Below, piece by piece: positions 25,123 through 37,700 of a stretch of DNA of 64,000 nt; within the stretch, counting starts at the first letter, position 1; every line of letters begins with the position of its first letter. Origin of the DNA: Casuarina equisetifolia. Lineage: Eukaryota > Streptophyta > Magnoliopsida > Fagales > Casuarinaceae. The position numbers and the translations under genes are program-made. Below the pieces are notes generated by a model. It saw only the letters and a program-made list of their open reading frames with translations. It made no database searches and was not told the DNA's origin. The stretch is from the NCBI GenBank assembly GCA_028551475.1, contig CM052361.1, forward strand, positions 9,183,501-9,247,500, read 5' to 3'.

Positions 25123-28100
25123 ATGTTCCAGAGACTAGCCAAGCAGCTCGAATTACCTCGAGTGAATGAAGAAATAGAGAAGGATCATCGTGATTTTGGG
25201 TCAGACATTGAAGTTGCCAAGCCTGTGGCGATAAAAAGTGATCGGTTTTCTTGTGTCAATGGGAAGGAGAGAAGAGCAGCGGTTCTGATATGCCTCTTTG
25301 AAGGCCAAGAGGGTGAACTGCGAGTTATTCTTACAAAGAGATCCATGAAACTGGTCTCTCACCCAGGTAGATTTACTCATTTTTTCCATCTGCTATATAG
25401 CATTTTCTGGTGGGTCTAGCAGGAGCCCCAAGAAATAAATATTTAACGCTGATGATTGCATCCTTGTGTCTAGCAGGAGATGTAGCATTGCCTGGTGGGA
25501 AAGCGGAGGAAGGAGATGCAGACGACTCTGCTACGGCCTTAAGAGAAGCCATGGAAGAGATTGGCTTGGAACCTGAACTGGTTCAAGTTGTTGCCTCTCT
25601 AGAGCCTTTTATTTCCCAGGTACTGTGATTACTATTCCTTCTTGCTTTATGTCTAGTTTCATAGTTCCCAAGTTCAAAATTGGTTTGTTATTTTGTTGCC
25701 ACGTCGCTTCATGCAGCACCTTCTCAGAGTTGTCCCCGTGGTAGGCCTACTTGCCAGGAAAGGAGATTTCATGCCTTCACTGAATGCCGATGAAGTTGAT
25801 TCTATTTTCGATGTCCCGTTGGAGATGTTTATCAAGGTTTTCACTTCTTCCCTTCTAACTCAGATACTCATGAACTTAATTAATTCTTACTGCCTCCTCG
25901 GCTGTCCAACTCCTGTGGGAAAGAAGGCAGAAAATTAATCAAACAAGTCTAATCAGTCCACTGAGTGAGTCTAACAAATATTGTCCATGGTTTAATTTTT
26001 TTTTTTTTCAATTGTTTTCCTTGCTGGTTTGCTAACTTATGTTGGGCCGGGTAAAAACCTATTAAATAACCCGACTGACCCATAAGATTCCCTAAATTTC
26101 TTTTGTGAGACTAGTAAGTTTGACAGCTTCTACACTTGTTTTTTAGGAGAAAAACAATCTGCTTATTCAAGATTTTGAACCCCCGAAAGCCTATTGAAGA
26201 CAACCCGCTTATCCTAGCACTCTCACACAATAGACCATTACGGTCTTTTGTCCTTATAAAGGACCTTGGTCTCAAGGTTGATGTCTAGATAATGGAGGTT
26301 CATCTGGTTTAGCTCTTTCCAAGTAGGGTCCAATGGACATTAGCCCTACCAATAAATTAAAATTTTGGGCCACTTCTTAATTTTTTTTTTGTCCAAAACA
26401 GCATGGGGGCTCGCCAGCAATGTGCTTTCAACTTTAATGAAGCTTGACAGTTTCGTTTGAACCATAGAACTTTTTCCCACAGTTTTTCGAAAGAAAGACG
26501 TAAAACACATGATGAAATCTAAAATTTTCTAGTAGTTTTAGCTTGTAAGCTATTAAAATGCCCAAAGGTTAAACTTAAAAGCTAGCTTAAGAATTAAATG
26601 AATATTTTCCTCATTTAAGCTTCACCACAAAAGATTGCATACTCAACGTGAGATTTTTGTCCTACATACATACACAACCCTTGCATGTAAAGTGATATTA
26701 GGTTTAAGGTCACATAAGGTAGAGTAAATTCAATCTAAGCTCTAATACGATGTTAAAAGATTTAACCCAAAAACTAGCTCAAGAGTTAAAGGGATATTTT
26801 CTTCATTTAACCTTCATTATAAGAGATCACATATTTGATATGCGACTTTTGTTTTGCACACATAAGCCACTTTGCCAATTCATTTTAAAGCACTTTGTAA
26901 GGACCATAAAATCATGAAGACAACTTCCTATTCCTTATCAAAGCCACTGACAATAGATGTAGGGTTATAAATGAAGATAGACATAATCTCCAACATTAAA
27001 GTTAATCCAAGTGCTCCTTTTGTTATAGTTTTGCTTCATGTGGTGTTACATTTCTACTAAATGACTCATAGATTTAATCTCCCTTTGTTATCAATTGCCT
27101 CCACTCGAGGGGATCTCCCTATGCATAGTTATGTATAGATGGTGGTCCTTGTCTATAAATCACCTTGATTGGGCTCTTCTAGGAAGATGAGTAACAATTA
27201 ATATTTTAACAAAGCTCTGCCTATAGTAGCTACTTAATCCATTCTTTGAGATGATCATTAGAAAAACATTACCAAATGTTAAGGAACCTGTTGACAATCT
27301 TGGTTTGTTCATCTATTTGGTTGGGAATGATAGATGTCACAAATTAAGAAAGCAGAAAGACATAGAATTAAGGAATTTTTGTATATTACTTTCTTGAAGA
27401 GAAAGTATATAAGGCGTGTTCTTTTATAATACAAGGATTGACCATAATAGAAAATATACAAATGAATAAAGGAAATATCTCCATACTATATAGGAGAATA
27501 AATTTTCAAATAAACTATGTCACATGGAAAGAATATTAGAATATATCAAGAAAATATAATAGTTAATATACATGAGTATCTCTAACACTTCCCTTCAAGT
27601 TAGCAGTTTTGGTGATTTGTAAATGTCAAACATACTAAGCTAGCTCATCATATACATATGTTGTGTTGATAAAAAGCCTTAGTAAAGATGTCTACAAGTT
27701 ATTATATGGTCCTTATTTTGAGTGTTCTAATTACTCCTTCATGAATTTTATCCTTGGTAAAGCAACATTTTACTTTAATATGTTTTGTCCTTTCATAAAC
27801 TATCAAATTAGTTGTAAGTTCTTAGAGGTGTATTGTTATCATAAAACAATAGTGTATGACCTTTTACCCACACTCTAAGATCTCGAAGTAGCCTTCTCAA
27901 ACATATAACTTCATAGGTAGTTTTGGCCATGGCTTGATATTCAAATTTAGCAAATGATTGGGAGATTGTTGATTGCTTCTTTGTTTTTTATGATATGAAA
28001 AAATTTCTCAGTTTGATATAAAAACCTATTGTTGATCTTATGCTCATGGGAAATAATTTGAAATTAGTGGTGTAGTTAGTGTCATAGTATGTTGTCATCA

Positions 28101-31100
28101 CTGTATCATAATCTTTAGATAAAATAATTTGAAGTATTGGACTTCTTTTCAAATACCTTACAACCTTCAAAGTAGCATTCACATGGGACTATTTTAAGAC
28201 ATGCATAAATTGGCTAAGGATTTGGACGACATAGCAAATGTTAGGTCTCATCATGGTGACATAGTTAAACTTCCCAGCTAGTCTTTGTCATTGAGTAAGG
28301 GGTCTTTATCCAACGCTGACACCCTTTATCATATTTGGGTGTTGTGAGGGAAAGATTCTACTTGAAATGGATAATTGTTGGCTTGCAACTTGATAGACTA
28401 GCTTTAAAAATAATCTCCAAAATAAAATTACACTAACTAAGACAAATTCATTTACTTGGGCATGTGATTTTGATACCCAAGTAGTATTTGGGATGCCCCA
28501 AATCTCTAATGTGAAATGTGAAGTGTGAATATTTCTTGAAGCATTTAATAGTTGGGACATCGTTTCCAATGATTAAGATATTGTCCACATATATAAGAAA
28601 ATAAATGAAAGAAGTATTGTCTTGCCTATAAACAATGGATAATCATATCAAGATTTTTTGAATTTTGCTAAAATAAGTGTTAAAGTAAATTTGGCATACC
28701 ATTAACAAGAAGCCTAGTTGAGTCCATAAAGGAATTTATGAAGACAACAAACTTTAGATTTCCCTTGTTTGCATCATTCCAAAAGAAGATCCATGTAAAT
28801 ATCTTCATCTAAATTACTATGAAGACAAATATTATGAACGTTCATATGATATAGAGACTAAACATGGAAAGCAATGACAACAAGGAAAGAATAAACTATA
28901 CCTTCCTTTGTCACAAAAAAGAAAGTATCTTGGCAATCATAACCTATTTTTTGTGTTTAACCTTTAGCCACTAGACAAATCTTGTAGCATTTAACAAAAT
29001 CATCTGTCTAGTATTTGATTTTATAAACCCATTTATACCTAATGAGCCACCAATGAGAGGATCAAAGAATAACATCTCATATACAGTTCTTAGTGAGAGC
29101 ACGAAGTTTAACTTCCATGGCATGTTGCCATTTTGGCTCCTTAGCCTCCAAGTGATAAGAAAAGGGCTTCACCTTAGCAAAATTTGGTTCATGCAGCGTA
29201 GATGACATGGGAAAGGGCAATCAAAACGGACATAAGAGATGATCAAATAATGAGAGTCATGTGAATAAGCATTGAAACAAATATAATCCTTGGTCTAGGT
29301 AGGATGCCAAGTGGCATAACTAGAGTGGCAAGGCATTCAAAGGGGAGCCAAAGCTGAAGCATGAGGTGGTGTTGGAAAAGGAGTTGGAGTTGGAGCCAAA
29401 GGTGTTAAGGGTGAAATAGAAGGAACATTGACCAGGAAATCATCAAAAGTGAAGTCCAGAATGACTAGTCCACTAGGCTTTTGAAAGGTGCACGTGGAAG
29501 ACATGTAAGGGAGTCCAAAAGTGGCTATGAAAAGAGTAGAGGGAGAGCAAAAGGCACAAGAGGAACCAGAGGTGGCAATAATTGAATATCATCATCAAAT
29601 AAAAACAATCAAGGGCTTACAATTGAAGCATATGAAATGGTTAGGGAAAAGCTAGTCTAAAACGAAAAAACATCCTTATAAAAGATGACATCCCAACTGA
29701 TGAAAAAGTGGCTTGTGGATGGGTCATAAACACAATACACTTTATAAGGAATGGTAGCCTATGAAAATAAAATGAGTAACATGGGTTCAAATGTGTCTCA
29801 AGGACCCATGATAGTAAAAAAGTAAAGGCATCTGAAAACCTAAAGATGTCTTATGTCAAGTTGTTTGCTAAATAGTAGTTCAAAAGGTGTCCTCCCTTTA
29901 AGAGTTCAAGTGGGCATTTTGTTGATCAATTAAGTTGGAGTAACCACATAATAGACCCAAAAAATTTCAGGCATAAAAGCCTAATACTTAAGAGCCTTAG
30001 CAACTTTTGGAAAATGGTGATGCTTATGCTTAACAACTCCATTCTATTATGGAGTATAAATATAGGAACTTTCATGAAATATGTCATGAGTAAAGAAAAA
30101 ATAGGAACATTCAAATTAAAAAATCTAAGGCATCATTAGTCTAAACATGTTGAACCAATGTGTGGAATTGGTCTTTAATGACAATAAAAAAAATGAGTGA
30201 GGTGAGAGAGAACTTGGAATTTGGATTCCATAAAAAAAAACCCAAATTCCTCAAAAAAAATCATTAACAAGAGTAAGGAAGAACTGAGACCCATCATGGT
30301 AAGTGGTATGATAGGGCTCCCAAATATTGACATGGAGGAGGAAAAAAAAAGAGATGGCCTTGGAGGCACTAGTCGAGAATGAAGTGCAAGATTGTTTAGT
30401 CAAAGTGCATTTTGGATTGGAAAATGAAGCACTATCACCCAAATGCTAATGAGAAAACAAAATATTATTCTTAAGATTAACATTACAAAAAGATCGCTTA
30501 GTAAGGGCAATACATAAAGATAAATCAAAATGCATAGGAAAAAAAGTCAAAAAATAAAGGCATTATTGAACTCTATCTAAGTTTATCAATTTATTAGTCA
30601 AATGAATTTCAAAGAAACAAAAGTTAGGATTCAAAATGGCATGACAATTATTATTCTCACAAGCTTTGGAAACTGAAATAAGATTAAATTAGAATTCAAA
30701 AACAAAAGGACATTCTTAAGTGTGAAAATTAGGCTAAGTATGATGTCACCTATTTTAGTGATAAAAGGTTTCTAGTGGAAAGACACATTGATGTGGAGGG
30801 ACAAGAATTACGAATTTTGGAAAGAAAAAAAAATTTGGTTGTAAACTATATGATCACTAGCAATTGAATTGATAATCAGCATAAAAGACAAAATAGATCT
30901 ACAAAACATGAAGAAGTACCTCCAAAACTAGCAATTTTGTCAGGTTACCCATATGATTGAAAGCTTGAATGATTTGTTAAAGTTAGCCTTCATTGAAGGG
31001 CCCATTAAGCGAATCTTTAAAAATGCTTGTTACTAGATTAGTTGTGGTATCCTTCTCACTTATGTCTTTATATGCAAGTTTGTCATGCAATTGCCAACAA

Positions 31101-33710
31101 CAATCTTTAGTATGACTTTATTTTTTTGTAATAATTACAAAAAGTACAAATAGATTGGCCTTGAGATGAATTTTGACCATTGGATATACGCAAAGGTGCG
31201 GAAGATCAATGATTGTTGGATGATCTTATAAGGAGTATGGTTGTTGCTTGATATGGAACATCATATTGGGGTTCGAGCGTGAGCATATATAAGCCATTAA
31301 ATGCAAAAGCACCCCAAATCAAATAAGGACACTCCAATCCAGGGTTTCATCTACATTGTCCATCCTAAAAGATAGCGTTATTGTGTGAAGGATAAAGAAC
31401 CCTAGCAACTCTGTCGACATACCAACTGTTGTTGTTGCCTTAGGTAGCAAGAATGTGTTGCGTTGTTGTTGTGTGAGTAGCCAAAATCAAATTCTTACTC
31501 ATGTGGAGATATTGTAATGAGACAAGGTGCTGATTTTCTTCTTGTCAACAAGATAGAACAATCGGCGAAGGGATGATGTTAGCTCCATGGCAAGGATTTG
31601 TGACCTAAAAACATGGTAAGATTTGTTTAAGATTAGTAAAAAATGGGTCACACAATTCTCCTCTTTGATCCAATGATTCTGTTTTAAGGTGGAATTAGGG
31701 CCTTGAAGAGGTTCCTCGGCATGATCAAGTTCGTTGTAGTGAGTCAAGAATCAATTATAGACCACAGTGATAGACAAATTTCCTTATTTCAAGTCAAAAA
31801 GTGCTTGATGGAGCTAGCATTGGTAGACACAATTGGTTTGGCAATACATCTCGCAGAGCCCATCCTAGTGCAATTTGTTATCCTCAATCGGCAAGAGGCC
31901 AACAACGACCTCACGAGAGAGGGTATGCCCAATCTAGATTCTTGTGAGCTAAGAACACTTATGCCACTATCGTGCAAGGCACCCGTCGGAGAGGATTAGA
32001 ATGGTGCCATTAAGAAATCCATCCTTATCCTTTATGACAAGAGGATGGTGTAGATTGCGAGAGCCCAAGTCAAGAAAGTGTTAGTGTTGTTGAGTGAAGA
32101 GGCCACCAGACACAATTTGAGGCTATTAGATGTTATGACACAAAGCAGATTGCTTAGTTTTTGGCAATCGACAGTGGTGGTTAAGAAGGGAAAGTAAACT
32201 GGGTAAGGATTGGTCCCAAAACTCGGATGACCTAGAAGACCTGAGTAGAGCCAACCCAATCCATAATCGTTGTTGGGCGCATGAGATGAGCTAATCGAAA
32301 TAGTCAGCCAGGGCATGCCTAAAATGGCATAAACAGGCTCTTGAACGAGCTAGGATCCAAAGTGGGCAGGTGACTAGAAAGGGGCTAGGATAAGGGTTGG
32401 CTTGAGTAGGGAACCCACTACATAGGTGGGGTTGACCCTAACTACCCAGAAAAAGGGCCAAGTTGGTCTACTTGAATCCAAAACAGTCGGTTTTGGTTCA
32501 CAAAAGGGTAGACAACATACCAATGGTGCGTATGCCTCTTTCTATCTATAGTGTTGATAATATGAGTTATGGGTCTGTGGGGTTGGACGGATTGGTCAAG
32601 CTCCCCAATGGTCCGTATGCTTCTTTCTATCTATGGTGTTAACGGGGGTAGAAGATGCTGCTGGGAAAGAAAAAAAAAAAAAAGACAATCTTATTAAGTA
32701 GACACGCCGGAGTACCACCACCTCCAATTACTATTATCACTACTTTACTGCCTAGCTAGCTTTTCCGATGCCTAAACAACCCCTCCGTACTCCTATTACG
32801 TCCCGTTTACAACAAAAGGGTGACGTCGGAGAATTACATTCTTATGCCCTGCTTACTGGTTTATTAACTTACAAGCAGTGGTGTCTCCTTCCCTAGCCTT
32901 CCTTCTATGAGTTATTAGGATACCCAAATACGTCGAAACCGCCCAGCGCTTTTATGCGGCAAACATTTCCAGTATCCTAGTTTTCAATCCACTTCATTAC
33001 AAAATATATACATTTGTCTTTTTTTTTTTTAATAGCTTGGTAAAGAGTGAGTAAGTGTCGAATTCGGGACCTTTTGATCCCAAGCACCGCCTACTTCCAC
33101 ATGACGTAGGTGCTTGCCAACAAGTTTGTCGATTTGTGGTTAAAAGAGACAAAGTTCGATTAATTATTTGTCATATTTAACATATTGTTGTTAACTCAAT
33201 TTACTTATATTGGCGTTTCAATTTATTCCCTAGTTTTTCCCCCTATATTGGAGATTGTTCCACGAAAATATTGTATGTTATAGTTTCTCCTTATTTGAAT
33301 GATTTGCTACGACGTTCATTCACTATATTACTCTTTATGAGCAAATTCCATGCAGCACTCATTTTGAATCCAGCAATACAACAAGAAGAAGCCACCCAAA
33401 AATAAATAAAAAAATCTCCTTGCAACGTGGATTCTATACGTGAAGGGCTGCAATTGTATTGTTGATGCCCCTTTGTTAAACTTTGTAGGCAGATAATTAT
33501 AGATGGGAAGAGAGGCAGTGGATGGGTCGGAAGTACATTCTCCATCTCTTTGATTTCGAGTGCGAGAAAGGTGCTTTCCTCATATGGGGTTTAACAGCAA
33601 GCATCCTCATTCGTACAGCATCTCTCATCTACCGGTGTTCTCCGTGTTTCGGGCAGCATCTCCCTGACTTTCAACAGCTGCAAAGGTCTTTGCGTGGTAC
33701 ACCCACATAA
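25123..33710 (+). CDS. Nudix hydrolase, CoA diphosphatase type (NUDT15/NUDT22-like)
   Basis: Four exons: 25123-25366, 25477-25619, 25717-25836 and 33489-33710, giving 242 residues with all phases consistent. The N-terminus MFQRLAKQLEL matches the family start; an upstream targeting exon cannot be excluded. LTKRSMKLVSHPGDVALPGG is the NuCoA motif, spliced across exons 1 and 2. The Nudix box follows (GGKAEEGDADDS, then REAMEEIGLEP). Exon 3 gives HLLRVVPVVGLLARKGDF and FDVPLEMFIK; exon 4 gives WEERQWMGRKYILHLFDF and FLIWGLTASILIRTASLIY. Plant relatives act in mitochondria or plastids on CoA and acyl-CoA and release 4'-phosphopantetheine derivatives. The notable feature is intron 3 (25837-33488, 7652 bp), which holds retroelement fossils in antisense orientation. 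All exons are intact, so the gene may still work. Confidence 0.9.
26556..26880. repeat. Two copies of a dispersed AT-rich repeat in Nudix intron 3
   Basis: Two diverged direct copies (about 26556-26680 and 26740-26880) share AGCTCTAATA, TTAACC(C/T)AAAA, CTAGCT(T/C)AAGA, TATTTTCCTCATTTAA and GAGATTTTTGT. Related copies lie at about 9075-9200, 11600-11720 and 11885-12020, with an inverted copy near 2740-2810. No ORF and no clear termini; it may be part of a non-autonomous element. Confidence 0.5.
26890..27330 (-). mobile_element. Ty3 (gypsy)-type pol fragment, fossil
   Basis: The minus-strand translation shows short stretches typical of the C-terminal integrase region of Ty3-type elements, such as QTKIVNR and a GDYVYL-like segment. 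The fragment is old, heavily decayed and without recognisable LTRs. It ends next to the LTR of the copia fossil, which suggests the copia element inserted into or beside it. Family assignment rests on these short matches only. Confidence 0.5.
27335..27587 (-). repeat. 3' LTR of the copia fossil (253 bp)
   Basis: Bounded by TG...CA (TGTTAGAG at the 5' end on the element strand, TTGTGACA at the 3' end) and directly preceded by the purine-rich CTTGAAGGGAAG, a normal polypurine-tract position. A shorter relative of this LTR lies at 39124-39243. Confidence 0.75.
27335..32320 (-). mobile_element. Ty1/copia retrotransposon fossil in Nudix intron 3
   Basis: A minus-strand copia element, opposite to the host gene. 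Parts in element order: GAG region (about 32.3-31.2 kb), protease-like segment (about 30.85 kb), integrase region (about 30.3-29.9 kb), reverse transcriptase (about 29.2-28.4 kb, with FIYFLIYVDNILIIGNDV), RNase H (about 28.2-27.8 kb, with RYLKRSP), a purine-rich tract and a 3' LTR. It is broken many times over (well above ten) and is an old insertion. No 5' LTR or primer-binding site was seen; the 5' limit is uncertain by a few hundred bases and could reach about 32.7 kb. Confidence 0.85.
32519..32650. repeat. Short direct repeat pair
   Basis: Two copies of about 36 bp, 91 bp apart, begin CCAATGGT(G/C)CGTATGC and end TCTATCTAT(A/G)GTGTT. They lie just beyond the recognisable GAG end of the copia fossil and may belong to its leader. 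Confidence 0.55.
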
Positions 33711-34782
33711 CGTGTACATACAAGTCAAATCCTGTGATACATCATGTACTTTGAATTATGGTGCGAGGTTTCTGTTCAAATCTCCAAATAAATTGATGAT
33801 ACAATATCAATTGTGGGAGATGATGAGGTTTTCTTTTTAGTTGTTGGAAGACTTAAGAGGATTGACCTAATCACACGCACCAAATATTAAGAATATAGAA
33901 GATTTTATATGGTTTAAGATAAATCAATTCTTACATTCATAAAACAATAGTTTATATGTAAAAAATTAGTTATAGTTTGTCGTTTGCTCCTAACATTGAC
34001 TCAGTAATTAAGACAATTAAGCGAGTGTTACTTTTCTTTGTATGGGTTCCAATCATGTCTTACAATAGGTGGTTTCTCGAATCATGCGACTTAACAGAAA
34101 ACGTTACTTTGAATAAACACGACAGTGGTTCCTTTTCTTGCCGGTTTTCCGGTTGATTTTGAAGCCTTTGGTTGCTTGTTGATGCCTGGAATTTCATCTT
34201 CAACCTCTGTAGTGTGATTAACACTTTTGAATGATCATTAATTTCGTGAAAAGATATCCATTAAACCCCGGAAAACAAGAAATTTCAAAGATTCCAGTCC
34301 GGGGGATAAACGTCTTAAGTCTCCATCACTTATGCAGTTTAATCAAATTCAAATTCAACCAACTCGTGAGAATACAATGTCAGCATCTCTTGCTGACTGG
34401 AAGCCTTGCAATGAGACAAGCTAGTAAGGTTCGCGGCTTGTGAGGATTTTGTCTTGTACGAAAATGAATTTTCCACAGATGTTCGTCAGTCAACGCGTTG
34501 GGAACAAGGACAAGCAGACGCAATTTCCCCAGATCACAAACGTTCCGTACCTGGCCCATTGACCAAGGCAATTTCCTCACCCTTACATCGTTTTCTGCGG
34601 CCCGATGCATTCAAATCTCGTCGGAGTAGCCTCAATATGCCCAGGAACCAGTGAATTATCCCCCGAAGCTTTGAGGAATTATTAGTAGCCGAAAAATAAT
34701 CGTCTGCGAGCATACGACGAGAAAGGGGCTGAGGAAGAGAAAGCTTTGTGAATCCGGCGTAACTCCGCCTAAGACGAGCAAT
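33711..34782 (+). other. Spacer between Nudix and AMT2-type genes
   Basis: About 1.07 kb with no gene recognised. The left half is AT-rich. From about 34440 the composition becomes GC-richer, consistent with the promoter and 5' UTR of the following transporter gene. No clear TATA box was assigned. Confidence 0.4.
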
Positions 34783-37700
34783 ATGAGCGCCACAGTGGCC
34801 TACGGAACGGTCAGTCCAGCCGTCCCGGCATGGCTGAACAAAGGCGACAACGCGTGGCAGATGACGGCATCGACTCTCGTGGCCATCCAGAGCATGCCGG
34901 GCCTAATCATCCTCTACGCCAGCATCGTCAAGAAGAAGTGGGCCGTCAACTCAGCGTTCATGGCGCTCTACGCCTTCGCCGCGGTGCTCATCTGCTGGGT
35001 TCTCGTCGCCTACCGCATGGCGTTTGGCGATGAACTCCTTCCCTTCTGGGGTAAGGGCGCACCGGCTCTGGGCCAAAAGTACCTCCTCCGCCGAGCCAGA
35101 ATCCCTGAGAGTAAACACAAAAACGAGCAGGGCGTGGAGGAAGTCGTAGAGCCTTTTTTTCCTATGGTCACGCTTGTGTACTTCCAGTTCACTTTTGCTG
35201 CCATTACCATGATTTTACTGGCTGGGTCTGTTCTTGGACGCATGAACATCAAGGCGTGGATGGCTTTCGTCCCTCTTTGGCTTCTGTTTTCCTACACGGT
35301 CGGCGCCTTCAGCCTCTGGGGTGGAGGGTTTCTATACCAATGGGGCGTCATCGATTACTCCGGCGGCTATGTCATCCACCTTGCCTCTGGAATAGCCGGT
35401 TTGACTGCTGCTTATTGGGTACCAAATTCACAACCCTTGACAATTACCCAAATTTCTCATCTTTCTCTTTGGTTAAATCTGTTTAGTGACCAAGTAATCA
35501 AAACAGGTCGGCCCGAGGCTAAAGAGTGACAGAGAGAGGTTTCCTCCCAACAACGTCTTACTCATGCTCGCCGGCGCTGGGCTGCTGTGGATGGGCTGGT
35601 CAGGTTTCAACGGAGGGGCACCATACGCTGCCAATATTGACGCTTCCTTGGCAATACTAAACACCAACGTGTGCGCGGCGACGAGTCTTCTCGTCTGGAC
35701 GTCTCTGGACGTCGTCTTCTTCGGGAAGCCCTCGGTGATCGGGGCTGTTCAGGGGATGATGACCGGGCTTGCGTGCATCACGCCCGGAGCAGGTACGCGT
35801 CTGATGTGAAAGCTCAGTAGCCCCCACAAAGTGATCTTTCGGCGGCGTTGTTTTCGTGGAGATTATATAAATTAAGATAATTGACGGTGATGTTGCAGGG
35901 TTGGTACAATCGTGGGCGGCCATAGTAATTGGAATGCTTTCCGGCAGCATTCCATGGGTCTCCATGATGGTCCTCCACAAAAAGTCTAGTCTGCTGCAAA
36001 AGGTAAGGTTATCTCCCATTTCTTTTTATCTTCATTTTTTCTCAATCAGAGAGTCGACAGAAGGGCCATCTTGTTCCCACCACTTGGTCCGTAATCATCT
36101 CAAGAAATTAGGCATGGTGTGATAGAAAACGTTCCATACAGAATCAGGATGATTTTGGTTTATCCAACAAAGTTATAGTTAAAGATCAAAAAATTATTTT
36201 TACCTTAGGGATAAAATTTTCTTCTAAAAATTAGATTCCTAAAGATAGCCTATAAACAAGAGGCTTAAAAAACCATGCTAGAGAAACGATTGGAAGTGTA
36301 AGGAAGAAAAGTCCTAAAACCTTAAAATTTAAGCCTCTTGTTGGGAGATTTGCTTCTTTCATGACTGTAGTAACGGTTTTGTCCCAACTAAGTAAAAACT
36401 CTATGTGTCCATTTACATTTGTTGTGTATGTACTTTTTACATAATTTTGGTAAATCTCCCAACATCTCTGACCACAAAAATAAACGAAAATGGTCTAAGC
36501 ACGTGTTTTTGACGTTCTATTCCAACTATCTTTACCTAGGGATAAAAAAATCAGTGCAAATATAGAACTAGGTTTCCTTTGCTTAGCACCTTCCTATTTC
36601 ACGTATTCAATTGTTCAAAAATCATCCACAGAGAAGAGAGGCTTCCTTAGTCTAATTTCTAGAAGACGGCTGAGGAAGGCAAGAGGACTAGTACTTGTTA
36701 AACCTGCTGCAGATCTTTCTTAGATATGCACCCTTCTCTATCATAGCCCTATTTTCGTTGCACTATTGTCTCGTTCAAATGGAGGCCTTATACATTTCAA
36801 CTTAATAGCCAACAATACGATTATGGTACACAACCATCAATAGCTTTGGACAGTGACCTACTAACAACTTCTAATCCCTTTATGTTCCCTCAAACTTTGA
36901 GTTGCTTTCATTCACGCGATTCAATCTTTTCAATCATCTTTATTATAAATAGTCACTGTAGAAGGTTCACGTTTGCCCACCAAACACGGCAATCGGAAAT
37001 TATTTTCCTATTAAGTCTTTGATTAACCAAGATTTTTTAGCATGTTTTCTGCTTCTTCGATGTTAAGCTATCTTGAGCGAACTTCTGCAAATTATATTAT
37101 TCTCTTTTGTAGTCAGGAAATTAGTTGGTGGAGAAGGGCTCGTGGCTCCACCAAATCCATATAAACTAGTGCTACAGCTTTTCAAACTGTGACTTTTCAT
37201 AGTATTCGGTCCGTCATACGTGTTATTCCCTAGTTTTCCTTTCATTTTCAGTTAAGTACTTATAACCTTCCAAATCTTCTCAGCAGTCAGAACTGTTAAT
37301 CATACCAACAATCCTTTTCCACAATGGAATGATTGAGGTCCACAGCTAGTTTTTCCTCTTATCCAATGAACCATTTTGATTAGGTAATGAAACGACCATA
37401 ATGCTTTGGGCATGCTCCAATTTCCAAGTGCATGTTTAGCACAAATTCAATTGCGACCCTTCTCTCTTTGTGGAGCATTACATCAAATCCCTTTCGCTTT
37501 GACAACAAGGGCAGGAAATGATTCTAATCAAAAGCGTGAAAAACGAAGAGTGGGATTCTTTTTTCCTTTAACTTTTCGTATAGGACAATTCTAGTGGTTC
37601 ATTAAGTCAAACAAGTTGCGCACCAAGGCTAATCCTTTCATGATAACGGAGCCTGATGTGAAACTAGAATACTAGTCTGAGTCTTCCCTAGTATTTACTG

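Noticed and set aside
27663-27878. Plus-strand ORF of 71 codons in the Nudix intron
   Set aside because: Antisense of the RNase H end of the copia fossil.
35657-36019. 120-codon minus-strand ORF
   Set aside because: Antisense shadow of AMT2 exons 2-3 and their intron.
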